DNA of 64,000 bases from Pararhizobium sp. YC-54 (lineage in GTDB: Bacteria; Pseudomonadota; Alphaproteobacteria; Rhizobiales; Rhizobiaceae), in the NCBI RefSeq assembly GCF_025847205.1, contig NZ_JAOYTH010000010.1, positions 186,001 through 250,000 of the forward strand, written 5' to 3'. Positions 1 to 9,443 of this stretch are shown here, in pieces (within the stretch, counting starts at the first letter, position 1; every line of letters begins with the position of its first letter). The translations under genes were made by a program, and so were the position numbers. A model generated the notes under the pieces. It did not search any database. It was not told where the DNA came from and saw only the letters and a program-made list of their open reading frames with translations.

Positions 1-2649
1 CGCCGTGTTGCCGGTGTTGCGCTCCTGGAAGGCAAGGTCCGTCCACTCGAAGCCTGTGCCCGGCGGCAGAATCTGTGCGGCCAAGGCCTCCATCTTGTCG
101 AGGGCTGTGCCGGTCGAGACGCCGGGGGCAGGATTGCCCTGCAGGGGCACGGACACATACATGTTGTAGCGTTGGACAAGTGCCGGGCCAGTCGTATCAC
201 GGATATCGACGAGGGTGCCGAGCGGAACCAGTGCGCCGGTGGCGGAACGGACCTTCAGGTCGAGAATGTCCTCCCGCTCCAGCCGGTACTGCTGGTCTGC
301 CTGCGCCCGCACCTGGTAGACGCGGCCAAACGCGTTGAAGTCGTTGACGTAGGAGGTGCCGAGGTTGATCGACAGCGTTTCGAAGATGCTGGGGATCGGC
401 ACGCTCAGTGCCCGCGCCTTGTCGCGGTCGATCGCCAGGAAGTATTGCGGGCTGGAGGCCGAGAAGGTGGTGAAGACGCCAGTCAGGCCTTCCGTCTGGT
501 TGGCGGCACCCATCATCTGATAGGCGAGGCCCAAAGCCCGGCGCATGTCGGAGCTTTCGCGATCGACGATCTGCATCTTGAAGCCGCCGGAATTGCCGAT
601 GCCGCGGATCGATGGCGGCGGCACGGCGATGATGAAGGCTTCCTGGATGCTCTGCATCGTGCCGAAGAGCTGGCCGATGATCTGGTCGGCGCTCTGCCCG
701 TGCTTCAGGCGCTCCTCAAAGGACGCGAAGGGTGTGAAGATGACGCCGGAATTCGAAGCATTGGTGAAGGTCGCACCGTTGAAACCGGCAAAGGCGACGG
801 CATCCTTGACGCCGGGCACCTTGCGGATGATTTCGGTTGCCTTCTGGATGACCGCATCGGTACGGGCAAGAGAGGCGCCGTCGGGCAGTTGCACGACGAC
901 GATCGCATAGCCCTGGTCCATCGTCGGCACGAAACCGCGCGGCACGATCTGCGCCATGTACCAGGTGCCCGCCAGCAATCCGAAAAAGACGATCAGGCTG
1001 GCGCCAAGTGCTGCCTTCGTCGAGACGAGGTGATGGACGGCCCAGGAATATCCATGGGTCATGCGGTCGAAACCGGAGTTGAAGCCGTTGGCAAGGCCCC
1101 TGGCGGCACGCGTGAACGGGTTACGGCTTTCGTGGTGTTCCTGGTGCGGGCGCAGGATCAGGGCTGCCAGCGCCGGCGAAAGCGTGAGCGAGTTCAACGC
1201 GGAAATCGCCGTCGCCACCGAGATCGTCACGGCGAACTGCAGGTAGAACTGCCCCGATATGCCGGGAATAAAGGCGGTCGGTACAAACACGGCGATCAGC
1301 ACCAGCGAGATGGCGATGACGGCGGTGCCGACCTCATCCATCGTCATATGCGCCGCCTGTTTGGGCGTCATGCCCTTGGCCAGGTTTCGCTCGACATTCT
1401 CCACCACGACGATCGCATCATCCACCACGATGCCGATTGCCAGCACCAGCCCGAACAGCGTCAGCATGTTGAGCGAGAAACCGAAGGCGAGCAGCAGCGC
1501 GAAGGTGCCGATCAGCGATACCGGAATGGCGATGATCGGGATCAGCGCGGTGCGCCAGGATTGCAGGAAGACAAGCACGACGATGGCAACCAGAATGGCC
1601 GCCTCGAGGATGGTCTTGTAGACCTCGTTGATCGATTCGGCGATGAATTCCGTCGGATTATAGACGATGGTGTATTCGAGGCCGGGCGGGAAATCCTTCT
1701 TCAGGGTTTCCATGGTCGCCTTGATCTGCTCTGCAGCGTCAAGCGCATTGGTGCCCGGCCGCGAGAAGATGCCCATGGCGACCGCGGCTTTGCCGTTCAG
1801 ATAGCTGTTGGTCACGTAATCCTTGGCACCGAGTTCGATGCGGGCGACGTCCTGCAATTGCACCAGGCGGCCGCTTGCCGTCGCCTTGACGATGACATAA
1901 CGGAACTGCCGGGCATCGCTGAAGCGGCCTTCGGTGGTCACGGTATACTGGAAGGCGTTGGTGCCGGCGTTCGGCGGTCCGCCGATCGAGCCGCCGGAGA
2001 CCTGGACGTTCTGGTCGCGCAGCGATTGCACCACATCGCCCGACGTCATGCCGTAGGAGGCGAGCTTTTCCGGGTCGAGCCAGATTCGCAGCGCATATTC
2101 GCGCTCGCCGAACAGGATGACGTCACCGACGCCCTCAAGTCGAACCAGCTGATCGCGGGCGCGGCTGCGGGCATAGTTGGAGACATAAAGCTGGTCGTAG
2201 CGGTCGTTCGGCGAGAGAAGATGCACGACCATCATCAGATCGGGCGAGCTTTTCGCGGTCGTGATGCCGATGCGGCGGACTTCTTCCGGCAGGCGCGGCT
2301 CGGCGATCGAGACGCGGTTCTGGACAAGCACCTGCGCCTTGTCGAGATCGGTGCCGAGCTTGAAGGTGACGGTCAGCGCCATCGAACCGTCGGCGGTCGA
2401 ATAGGAGGACATATAGAGCATGTCCTCGACGCCATTGATTTCCTGTTCGAGCGGGGTCGAAACCGTGTCGGCGATCGTCTCGGCATCGGCGCCGGGATAG
2501 GCGGTGCGGATGACGATGGTCGGCGGGGCGATTTCGGGATACTGCGCAACCGGCAGCTGGAAATAGGCGATGCCGCCGACGATTAAAAGCACGATCGACA
2601 GGACCGACGCGAAGATCGGCCTGTCCACGAAGAAATGGGCAAATCTCAT
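1..2649 (-). CDS. RND-family multidrug efflux permease (AcrB/MexB type), 3' end outside the window
   Basis: This is the inner-membrane proton-driven pump of a tripartite RND efflux system. The reading frame is open from an ATG at 2649 to the window edge, giving about 880 residues of a protein usually near 1040, so the C-terminus is cut by the window. Visible family marks are the N-terminus MRFAHFFVDRPIFASVLS, the porter-domain segment GVEDMLYMSS, and the TM4 stretch GIVVDDAIVVVENVE, which holds the paired Asp residues of the proton relay. The ATG overlaps the stop of the upstream adaptor gene (ATGA), so the two are translationally coupled. The outer-membrane channel gene, if linked, would lie left of the window. 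The substrate cannot be read from the sequence. Confidence 0.95.
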   Translation of the reverse strand, partial: MRFAHFFVDRPIFASVLSIVLLIVGGIAYFQLPVAQYPEIAPPTIVIRTAYPGADAETIADTVSTPLEQEINGVEDMLYMSSYSTADGSMALTVTFKLGTDLDKAQVLVQNRVSIAEPRLPEEVRRIGITTAKSSPDLMMVVHLLSPNDRYDQLYVSNYARSRARDQLVRLEGVGDVILFGEREYALRIWLDPEKLASYGMTSGDVVQSLRDQNVQVSGGSIGGPPNAGTNAFQYTVTTEGRFSDARQFRYVIVKATASGRLVQLQDVARIELGAKDYVTNSYLNGKAAVAMGIFSRPGTNALDAAEQIKATMETLKKDFPPGLEYTIVYNPTEFIAESINEVYKTILEAAILVAIVVLVFLQSWRTALIPIIAIPVSLIGTFALLLAFGFSLNMLTLFGLVLAIGIVVDDAIVVVENVERNLAKGMTPKQAAHMTMDEVGTAVIAISLVLIAVFVPTAFIPGISGQFYLQFAVTISVATAISALNSLTLSPALAALILRPHQEHHESRNPFTRAARGLANGFNSGFDRMTHGYSWAVHHLVSTKAALGASLIVFFGLLAGTWYMAQIVPRGFVPTMDQGYAIVVVQLPDGASLARTDAVIQKATEIIRKVPGVKDAVAFAGFNGATFTNASNSGVIFTPFASFEERLKHGQSADQIIGQLFGTMQSIQEAFIIAVPPPSIRGIGNSGGFKMQIVDRESSDMRRALGLAYQMMGAANQTEGLTGVFTTFSASSPQYFLAIDRDKARALSVPIPSIFETLSINLGTSYVNDFNAFGRVYQVRAQADQQYRLEREDILDLKVRSATGALVPLGTLVDIRDTTGPALVQRYNMYVSVPLQGNPAPGVSTGTALDKMEALAAQILPPGTGFEWTDLAFQERNTGNTA

Positions 2650-3812
2650 TGGCCGTTCTCCGTCGTCGCGGCGGCCTCAGGCGGCAGGACAACAAGCTTC
2701 GGATCGACGATCACGCCGGGCCTCAGTCGCGTCAGGCCATTGACGACAAGCGTTTCATCACCCGTCAGGCCCTCGCGAATGACGCGGTAGCCATAGAGCC
2801 TCGGTCCAAGGCGGACCGGTTTGGTCGAGAAGCTGCCGTCTGCGGCAACGACATAGACGACGCGCTGGTCCTGATCGGAGCCGATGGCCTCGTCGGGGAC
2901 AAGAATGCCCTTGTAGACATTGGAAGCGCTGACCTCGACGCGGCCGAACAGGCCGGGCTGCAGGACGAAATTCGGATTATCAAAGCGGGCGCGCACGCGC
3001 ATCGTGCCGGTTTCCTGATCCACGCGGTTTTCAGCGAAATCAAGTTTGCCCTTGAAGGGTTTCTCGGTGCTGTCAGCGATGGTCACCAAGACCTCGAGCG
3101 ACCCGCCGCCTTCCTGCAGGTTGCTGCCGTGCTCGCGGGCGACGCGGGCGTAGTTCAGCAGGCGGCGCTCGTCGACGTCGAAATAGAAGTCGATCGGATC
3201 GAGCGATACGATCGTCGTCAGCGCCGTCTGATCGGCCTGCACAAGGTTGCCGGCCGAGATCAGCCGCCGGTCGATCCGGCCACTCAGCGGGGCAAAGATG
3301 GTGGTGTATTCCATATCGAGCCTGGCGCGGGCGAGGCTCGCTTCGGCGCCGCGGACATTGGCTTGCGCCGAAAGCAGTTCGCGGCGGCGATCGTCCAGGG
3401 TGGATATCGCAAGCGTTCCCTTTTGCACCAGAGATTCGGTCCGGGTGAATTCCGCCTGCGCAAAAGTCAGTGTGGATTTCGCGACTTCCAGCGAGGAGGT
3501 GGCAACGTCGAGTGCGGTCTTGAACGGGCGCTGGTCGATGACGAAGAGCGGATCGCCCTTGTTGACCATCGCGCCATCCTTGAAATTGACCTGGTCGAGA
3601 TAGCCGCCGACACGCGCGCGCAACGTCACTTCGTCGACGGCCTCGAAGCGGCCGATGAATTCGTCCTTATCAACGACATCCCGGACAACGGGTTTGGCCA
3701 CGGTGACTGCGGCCTTCGGCTGTTCCTGTGCCAATGAGGCGTTTGCGCTCAGGACTGTCGAGAAAAGCAAGATTGCCGGAACAAACCGGTGTCGTATCCA
3801 GTGCCGTACCAT
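2646..3812 (-). CDS. RND efflux periplasmic adaptor (membrane fusion protein, HlyD/AcrA family)
   Basis: This adaptor should link the inner-membrane RND pump to an outer-membrane channel. The protein (about 388 aa) has a Sec-type signal (VRHWIRHRF followed by a hydrophobic stretch ending near ANASLAQ). A lipoyl-like half follows (EAVDEVTLRARVGGYLDQV), then an alpha-helical hairpin around residues 100-170 and beta-barrel segments (GRVEVSASNVYKGILVPDEAI). I chose the ATG at 3812 because AGGGG sits seven bases upstream. An in-frame ATG at 3833 is possible but has a weaker site. The gene is first in the pair and overlaps the pump gene by four bases. No regulator is adjacent. Confidence 0.93.
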   Translation of the reverse strand: MVRHWIRHRFVPAILLFSTVLSANASLAQEQPKAAVTVAKPVVRDVVDKDEFIGRFEAVDEVTLRARVGGYLDQVNFKDGAMVNKGDPLFVIDQRPFKTALDVATSSLEVAKSTLTFAQAEFTRTESLVQKGTLAISTLDDRRRELLSAQANVRGAEASLARARLDMEYTTIFAPLSGRIDRRLISAGNLVQADQTALTTIVSLDPIDFYFDVDERRLLNYARVAREHGSNLQEGGGSLEVLVTIADSTEKPFKGKLDFAENRVDQETGTMRVRARFDNPNFVLQPGLFGRVEVSASNVYKGILVPDEAIGSDQDQRVVYVVAADGSFSTKPVRLGPRLYGYRVIREGLTGDETLVVNGLTRLRPGVIVDPKLVVLPPEAAATTENGQ

Positions 3813-4440
3813 GTGTAAGCCCCTAAAGTGCATGAAACACGTCTTCCCGCGCGCCAGCGGGGTTAATTGACGGAGTTTGAATGTGGTCGGACCTTGCCGG
3901 ACTTCACGTGATGACGGGCAGTCGAGACAGGGGTTTGACCAAGCTGCGGCAGTACGAAATCTGTAAATATTTCAAGTCTGTAGGCGCTTTGCCCGTCGAC
4001 GGTCCCAGCCTTGGAAGCCGTGACCATACCAAGCATGCGCTGCATTTTGTCAGGGGCAGATTACATTATTCGGATATGGTGTCACCACGGAAAAGGCGCG
4101 ACCCGGCATGCGCAGGACATTTAAGTTTTTGCTGCTGTTCGCCGAGTTGAATTAGCTCCGAGAGCGGGATCTCCGCGCCCATAAAGGCGTTTGCGAAATC
4201 GGCCCGTCGCTCTCGCCGTAGAGGAAGAGGCCGGTGACCGTCGGGACGATACATAAAAAGAAGCCGGATGAACCTTGCCTTTTGGCCGCCGCTTACCCAC
4301 ATGCGCGGCAACTTCAGAGGCCTCCCCTCGCACATCTTCCCGCACGGCGCGTCGGCTGACGCGCTGTTCCTTAAATCGATTCCGGATCGATCGGTTATGG
4401 GCTAGACGTGTGAATGTCCGCAGGAATCAGGGAAATCGAC
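3813..4440. other. Intergenic region between efflux operon and cyclase gene
   Basis: This stretch of about 630 bases separates divergent genes and must hold both promoters. Several short open frames occur on both strands (for example 4066-4335 on the minus strand), but none has a recognisable motif and an appropriate ribosome-binding site. No repeat or RNA gene was recognised. Confidence 0.5.
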
Positions 4441-5664
4441 ATGAACGCCAACGATATCAGCGAGATTTCCGCCTGGTTGACGAAGCAGGGCCTGAAGGGC
4501 ACGGACGAAATGGACATCGTCAACGGCTTCTGCCAGCGCGCCCGCGCAGCCGGCATGCGGCTTGATCGCGGCCTTGCGCTGATCGACACGCTGCATCCGG
4601 TGTACGAGGGCCGCGCCTTCCAATGGGACAGCAAGGAGCCGGTGAAATCGGCGATCGAATACGGGCCGACCAATGAGGGCGTTTCGGCTGAAAACTGGGA
4701 ACGCTCGGCATTTTTTCATCTGCGCGAGAACAATCAGAACGAGATCCGCCGGCGCCTCGGGTTCGGTGATCCCGCTGATTTTTACATGCTGGATGTGATG
4801 CTGGCCGCCGGGCACAACGACTACGTCGCGATGATCCATAGGTTCGCGCAGGACAGTCATATCGGCGATATGGACTGCTTTTATTCGCACTGGACGACCA
4901 TGCACGCGGAGGGTTTTCGCGAGGAAGACCTGGCGGCGCTTCGACAATTGGTTCCGGTGCTGGCATTGGCGATCAAGTCGGGGTCGCTCACCCGAATTTC
5001 GCGGACCATTGCCGAGGTCTATCTCGGAGAAGACGCTGCCAAACAGGTGCTCGAAGGCCGCATTTCGCGCGGCAAGGCCGAGCGGATTTCTGCAGTGCTG
5101 TGGTTCTCCGATCTGCAGAACTACACCCGCATCTCCGACAACCTGCCGCCGGACGAGATCATTCCGTTCCTCAACGACTATGCCGACGCGGTGATTTCCT
5201 CCATCCACGAAGCCGGCGGCAACGTGCTGAAGCTGATCGGCGACGGCACGCTGGCGATCTTCAAGGCCGAGGAACGCGAGGATGCCTGCGGCCGGGCGCT
5301 GCTCGCCGAACAGAATTTGCGCGCAAAGCTGAAAGGCCTGAACGAGCTGCGTCTGCTGGAGGGCCGGCCCGTCACCGAGGTCTATCTCGGGCTGCATATC
5401 GGCGATGTCTTCTACGGCAATATCGGCTCGAGCGACCGGCTGGATTTCACCGTCATCGGCCCGGCCGTCAACGAGGTCAGCCGCATCGCCTCGATGTGCC
5501 GCTTCGTCGACCGCAGCGTGATCATGTCATCGCAGTTCGTTGCCGCCGCACCACCGCCGCGCAATTCGGAAGTGGTCTCCATCGGCCGCTACGCGCTGCG
5601 CGGCGTCAAGCGCGCGCAGGAGCTGTTCACGCTGATGCCGCTGGAGACAGCGGCAGTCGAATAG
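4441..5664 (+). CDS. Class III adenylate/guanylate cyclase with an uncharacterised N-terminal domain
   Basis: The protein (407 aa) likely makes cyclic AMP, or less likely cGMP, from the nucleotide triphosphate. The catalytic domain covers roughly residues 200-380 and shows VLWFSDLQNYT (first metal Asp) and KLIGDGTLAIF (second metal Asp in GDG). The later part DFTVIGPAVNEVSRI is the conserved segment of class III cyclases that carries the transition-state Asn. The N-terminal 190 residues have no membrane helix and resemble the leader found in many rhizobial soluble cyclases, whose ligand is unknown. I chose the ATG at 4441 because AGGGA lies seven bases upstream. The ATG at 4414 lacks a comparable site. 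The gene stands alone and converges on a methyltransferase. Confidence 0.9.
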   Translation: MNANDISEISAWLTKQGLKGTDEMDIVNGFCQRARAAGMRLDRGLALIDTLHPVYEGRAFQWDSKEPVKSAIEYGPTNEGVSAENWERSAFFHLRENNQNEIRRRLGFGDPADFYMLDVMLAAGHNDYVAMIHRFAQDSHIGDMDCFYSHWTTMHAEGFREEDLAALRQLVPVLALAIKSGSLTRISRTIAEVYLGEDAAKQVLEGRISRGKAERISAVLWFSDLQNYTRISDNLPPDEIIPFLNDYADAVISSIHEAGGNVLKLIGDGTLAIFKAEEREDACGRALLAEQNLRAKLKGLNELRLLEGRPVTEVYLGLHIGDVFYGNIGSSDRLDFTVIGPAVNEVSRIASMCRFVDRSVIMSSQFVAAAPPPRNSEVVSIGRYALRGVKRAQELFTLMPLETAAVE

Positions 5665-5778
5665 GTCGGGGGACCGGCCGTTTGAGTCCGGCGGCGCCTG
5701 AGAAGACGGCGTCCGACGGATTGCTTGCGAGATCATCGGCAGCAAGCGCGGCGTCCGCTCGGTCACAGCGTGGCAAGA

Positions 5779-6369
5779 CTATTTCGTCGCCAGGACGTGG
5801 AGCCAATCGGTTGGTTTCCGGTCGTAACCGCTTCCCGGTTGGGCTTCGATCCGCACAGCGTCCCAGGCAAGTGGAGCGTAGATTTCTCTCAGCCAGCTTT
5901 CGGAGGGATAGTTGTAATATCTGTCGAATTGGTCGCGGCCTTCACCATCGCCAGCCTTGAAACTGGCATAGAAAACCCCGCCCGCCTTGAGCGCAGCGTG
6001 TATGCGAGCGAGGATTCCAGGCAGTTCGGCTCTCGGGACATGCAGCAGGCAGGCATTGGCCCAGATCCCGTCGCAAGTGCCACGTTCATCAAGATCGCCA
6101 AACAACAGAGTGGCGACAGGAATTCCGAGACGCGTTTCCGCCGCGTGCGCAATCTCCGGGGTGCCGTCCGTCGGGCGGACGTCAAACCCTCTTGCGATCA
6201 TGAATTCGCTATCCTGTCCGCCGCCGCATCCGAGTTCAAGAACGGTCGCGCCCGGCTGCAAATGCGAAAGAAAAATCTCGATCCGGTGCCGGCTCGGCTC
6301 CTGGCCTCTGGAGGTATATTTGGCCGCTTCCGCCCCGTAAAAGCGCAGGGTTTCAGGATCATGAGACAT
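5779..6369 (-). CDS. Class I SAM-dependent methyltransferase
   Basis: The 196-residue protein has the class I Rossmann methyltransferase pattern. Motif I is VLELGCGGGQDSEFMIARGF near residues 43-62. An acidic motif II region follows (DVRPTDGTPE), and motif IV is GIWANACLLHVPRAELPGIL. The opening residues FYGAEAAKYTSRG are common in small-molecule methyltransferases of the TehB/UbiE-like group, so a small substrate is likely, but it cannot be named. The gene is monocistronic and converges with the cyclase across about 115 bases. Confidence 0.85.
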   Translation of the reverse strand: MSHDPETLRFYGAEAAKYTSRGQEPSRHRIEIFLSHLQPGATVLELGCGGGQDSEFMIARGFDVRPTDGTPEIAHAAETRLGIPVATLLFGDLDERGTCDGIWANACLLHVPRAELPGILARIHAALKAGGVFYASFKAGDGEGRDQFDRYYNYPSESWLREIYAPLAWDAVRIEAQPGSGYDRKPTDWLHVLATK

Positions 6370-6475
6370 TGTTCTCTTTCAGAATTTATCATAAACCATT
6401 GTTTATATTGAAAATACTGAAAGTGATCGACAATGTCAAAACGTGCGTTGAAGGTCCTTCCTCGCGACAAGGAGG

Positions 6476-7546
6476 TCAGACCTTCTGTCCCGCCTCGTTG
6501 AAGAAATGCAGATTTGCCACCGGAAGCCTGACGTCGACCTCGCCATGCATGCCGAGGAAGCGGCGATCCAGTGTGAAGGCCTTGAAGGCGACCGGGCCGA
6601 GTTTCAGGTGAACGATGATACCGAAGCCGGTCGGCTCGACCAGATCGACCGTCGCCTTCATCACGTCAGGCCCTTCTGCACCGAGAACCACATGCTCCGG
6701 CCGGATGCCGAGCGTGGCGCGGCTGCCATCGGCAAGGTTGGCGGTGCCGCCGAGCGGCAGCACGATGCCGCCGGTCAATGCAAAGCTTGCGGTATCGCCG
6801 GTCGCCATGTAGCGGCCTTCGAAGAAGTTCATTCCCGGCGACCCGATGAAGCCGGCGACGAAGAGGTTGGCCGGATTGTCGTAGAGTTCGAGCGGGCTGC
6901 CGACCTGCTGGATGACGCCGCCATGCATGGCGACGATCCGGTCGGCCAAAGTCATCGCTTCGATCTGGTCATGGGTGACGTAGATCGAGGTGGCGCCGAG
7001 GTCCTGGTGCAGCTTCTTGATTTCGGCGCGCATCTGTTCGCGAAGCCGCGCATCGAGGTTGGACAGCGGTTCGTCGAACAGGAAGGCCTTCGGCTCGCGC
7101 ACGATGGCGCGGCCCATGGCGACGCGCTGGCGCTGACCGCCGGAAAGGGCCTTGGGGCGGCGTTCCATCAAGGGATCGAGGCCGAGCTTGCTTGCGGCGC
7201 CAGCGACCACCGAAGCGATCTTTTCCTTGGCGGTTTTTCTGAGACGCAGGCTGTAGCTCATGTTCTTCGCCACACTCATATGCGGGTAGAGCGCATAGGA
7301 CTGGAACACCATGGCGATGTCCCGGTCCTTCGGGGCAAGGTCGTTGACGCGCTTGCCGTCGATGCGGATTTCGCCCGATGTGACCGCCTCGAGACCGGCG
7401 ATCATCCGCAAGAGGGTGGACTTGCCGCAACCGGAGGGACCGACGAGGACGACGAATTCGCCATCCTTGATTTCGAGGTCAACACCATGCAGCACCGGGT
7501 GGATGCCGTAGGACTTGCGGATAGCGGCGATATCGATGGATGCCAT
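6476..7546 (-). CDS. ABC importer ATP-binding protein, UgpC/MalK/MsmK type
   Basis: This is the ATPase of a carbohydrate-type (CUT1) importer. The protein (356 aa) has Walker A GPSGCGKSTLLRMIAG (residues 37-52), the Q-loop region MVFQSYALYPHMSV, signature LSGGQRQRVAMGRAIV, Walker B AFLFDEPLSNLDA and the switch His in YVTHDQIEAM. A C-terminal OB-fold regulatory extension follows (residues 240-356), as in MalK and UgpC. It is the last gene of the unit and starts four bases after the permease stop. Proteins of this type sometimes serve several permease pairs. Confidence 0.94.
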   Translation of the reverse strand: MASIDIAAIRKSYGIHPVLHGVDLEIKDGEFVVLVGPSGCGKSTLLRMIAGLEAVTSGEIRIDGKRVNDLAPKDRDIAMVFQSYALYPHMSVAKNMSYSLRLRKTAKEKIASVVAGAASKLGLDPLMERRPKALSGGQRQRVAMGRAIVREPKAFLFDEPLSNLDARLREQMRAEIKKLHQDLGATSIYVTHDQIEAMTLADRIVAMHGGVIQQVGSPLELYDNPANLFVAGFIGSPGMNFFEGRYMATGDTASFALTGGIVLPLGGTANLADGSRATLGIRPEHVVLGAEGPDVMKATVDLVEPTGFGIIVHLKLGPVAFKAFTLDRRFLGMHGEVDVRLPVANLHFFNEAGQKV

Positions 7547-7550
7547 GGGA

Positions 7551-8384
7551 TCAGCCTTTCACGGCGCCGGCCGTCAGGCCCTGCACGAGGTAACGTTGGA
7601 TCAACAGGAAGAACAGGCAGGCGGGGATGAGCGCCATGACGCCCGCTGCCATCATCTGTCCGAAATCGACCGAGAATTTCGACACGAAGGACAGCAGCCC
7701 GACCGGGAAGGTCGCGGCGTCATTGCCGGAAATCAGCATCAGCGAGAACAGAAGCTCGCTCCACGCAGCGGTAAAGACAAAGCCGAGGGTGGCGGCGATG
7801 CCCGGCAGCGTCAGGGGCAGGATGATCTGGCGGAAGGCGATGAACTGGGTGGCGCCGTCGATCATCGCTGCCTCTTCGAGATCCTTCGGAATGCCGTCGA
7901 AGAAGGACTGCATCAGGAAGGTGGCGAACGGCACGTTGAAGGCGGTGTAGACGATGACGAGGCCGGTGAGGCTATTGGTGAGCCCCAGCGGCGACAGCAT
8001 CTTGAAGATCGGCGCAACCAGCATCACCAGCGGGAACATCTGGGTGAGCAGCATCAAGGTGACGATCCAGTACTTGCCGCGGAAATTGAAGCGCGACATC
8101 GCGTAGCCGGCAAGCGAGGCAAGGACCGTGACGATGACGGCGGTCGAGCCGGAGACGATCAGGCTGTTCTTGAAGAAGGTCGGGAATTCGCTGTGTTTCA
8201 GGACGAATTCGAAATGCTCGAAGCTCGTCCGTGACGGCCACATCCGGATGCCCTCGGAATAGAGCAGCTTGTTGGGCGTGACCGACACTTTCAAGAGCCA
8301 ATAGAGCGGGAACAGCGCGAAGGCGACATAGACAAGGATGGCCAGCCGGTGTGCGAGGACGGAGACGATGCGTTTGCTTGTCAT
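7551..8384 (-). CDS. Carbohydrate-type ABC permease, MalG/UgpE family
   Basis: This is the second membrane subunit of the importer. The 277-residue protein has about six membrane helices and the EAA loop EEAAMIDGATQFIAFRQIIL, which contacts the ATPase. The short N-terminus and a first helix beginning LAHRLAILVYVAFALFPLYW are typical of MalG-type subunits. It follows the other permease by four bases and precedes the ATPase by four bases, which shows a tightly packed operon. Confidence 0.93.
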   Translation of the reverse strand: MTSKRIVSVLAHRLAILVYVAFALFPLYWLLKVSVTPNKLLYSEGIRMWPSRTSFEHFEFVLKHSEFPTFFKNSLIVSGSTAVIVTVLASLAGYAMSRFNFRGKYWIVTLMLLTQMFPLVMLVAPIFKMLSPLGLTNSLTGLVIVYTAFNVPFATFLMQSFFDGIPKDLEEAAMIDGATQFIAFRQIILPLTLPGIAATLGFVFTAAWSELLFSLMLISGNDAATFPVGLLSFVSKFSVDFGQMMAAGVMALIPACLFFLLIQRYLVQGLTAGAVKG

Positions 8385-8388
8385 GATC

Positions 8389-9330
8389 TCAATCCTTGCT
8401 CAAAAGCCATTGGCGCAGGATCACGATCAGCATGGAATAGGTGATCAGCAACGCAAGCAGCACAAGCGCGATCGCCGAGGCATAGCCGAAATCCAGCCGC
8501 TTGAAGGCCTGGGTGAAGATATAGCTGGCGACGATCTGGCTGCGGTCGGCCGGCCCGCCATTGGTCATGACGATGATCAGGTCGGCGAAATTCGAGATCC
8601 AGACGGTGCGCAGCAGAACGGTAATCGCAATGGTCGGGGCGAGGAAGGGCAGGGTGATCGAGATGAAGCGCTGCACCGGACCGGCACCATCGATGCTGGC
8701 GGCCTCATAGAGATCGCGCGGGATCGCCTGCAGGGCTGCCAGAAGCGTGATGGCGAAGAACGGGATGCCCCACCAGACATTGGCGACGATCGGCCCCCAC
8801 ATGGAAAGCTGCGGGTCGGAGAGGATATTGGAAGGTTCGCTCATCAGGCCGAGCGAAAAGGCCCAGTGCGGCAGCGGGCCGACAACGGGATTGAAGAGCC
8901 AAGACCAGTTGAGACCGGCGAGAAAACTCGGCACGGCCCAGGGCAGGAAGACCAGCGCCTGGACGATGGCGCGGCCATGGAACGGCTTGTCGAGCAGCAG
9001 CGCGAGGATGAGGCCGAAGACGAACTGCAGCAGGACGGACCAGCCGGTCCACCACAGCGTGTTCTTCAAGGCCCGATAGAAATTCTGGTCCTGCGACAGT
9101 GTGCGGAAGTGATCGAGCCCGATGAAGCCGCCGGAAAACGGGTTGAGCAGCTGGATATCGCGGAAGGCATAGGAGATGCCGAGCACCAGCGGCACCAGCA
9201 TGACGGTGACAATCAGGATCAGCGCGGGCGCGCTATAGAGATAGGGAGCGGAGGCATCGGCAAGGCGCTTCTTCAGCGGCCGCTGGTCCCTGCGCGCGCC
9301 GCCATTGCGGGCTGCTGCATGTGAAGCCAT
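8389..9330 (-). CDS. Carbohydrate-type ABC permease, MalF/UgpA family
   Basis: This is the first membrane subunit of the importer, about 313 aa. It has the first helix YLYSAPALILIVTVMLVPLV, further helices typical of six-helix CUT1 permeases and an EAA loop (YEAASIDGAGPVQRFISITL). The frame stays open back to an ATG at 9414, but that extension has coding-poor sequence and overlaps a strong hairpin at 9395-9428. The ATG at 9330 is therefore preferred, although its ribosome-binding site (GGAAAA) is weak and distant. It belongs to the same unit as the binding protein gene upstream. Confidence 0.9.
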   Translation of the reverse strand: MASHAAARNGGARRDQRPLKKRLADASAPYLYSAPALILIVTVMLVPLVLGISYAFRDIQLLNPFSGGFIGLDHFRTLSQDQNFYRALKNTLWWTGWSVLLQFVFGLILALLLDKPFHGRAIVQALVFLPWAVPSFLAGLNWSWLFNPVVGPLPHWAFSLGLMSEPSNILSDPQLSMWGPIVANVWWGIPFFAITLLAALQAIPRDLYEAASIDGAGPVQRFISITLPFLAPTIAITVLLRTVWISNFADLIIVMTNGGPADRSQIVASYIFTQAFKRLDFGYASAIALVLLALLITYSMLIVILRQWLLSKD

Positions 9331-9394
9331 CGTCAAAGTTTTCCAGTTGGCGGCGCGCCTCTGCGGCAGCCGGCTCTTCCGTTCAGGGAATGGG

Positions 9395-9428
9395 CCGCAG
9401 GCAGCCGGCGTCATGCCGCTGCCTGCGG
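9395..9428 (-). promoter_or_regulatory. Intercistronic hairpin after the binding-protein gene
   Basis: Perfect 11-base arms CCGCAGGCAGC (9395-9405) and GCTGCCTGCGG (9418-9428) flank a 12-base loop. It lies 16 bases downstream of the stop of the solute-binding protein gene and before the permease gene. No U-tract follows. The likely role, by analogy with other ABC operons, is to stabilise the binding-protein mRNA or partly terminate before the permeases. That role is inferred. Confidence 0.6.
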
Positions 9429-9443
9429 GTAAGGGCTGACGAC

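Noticed and set aside
172..2586. Long plus-strand open frame opposite the RND pump
   Set aside because: It is the antisense shadow of a GC-rich gene. Its translation is rich in His, Arg and Asp with no family pattern, while the minus strand gives a clear RND protein.
4066..4335. Minus-strand open frame in the gap before the cyclase
   Set aside because: No recognised family, no ribosome-binding site and competing frames of similar length. Kept as unassigned intergenic sequence.
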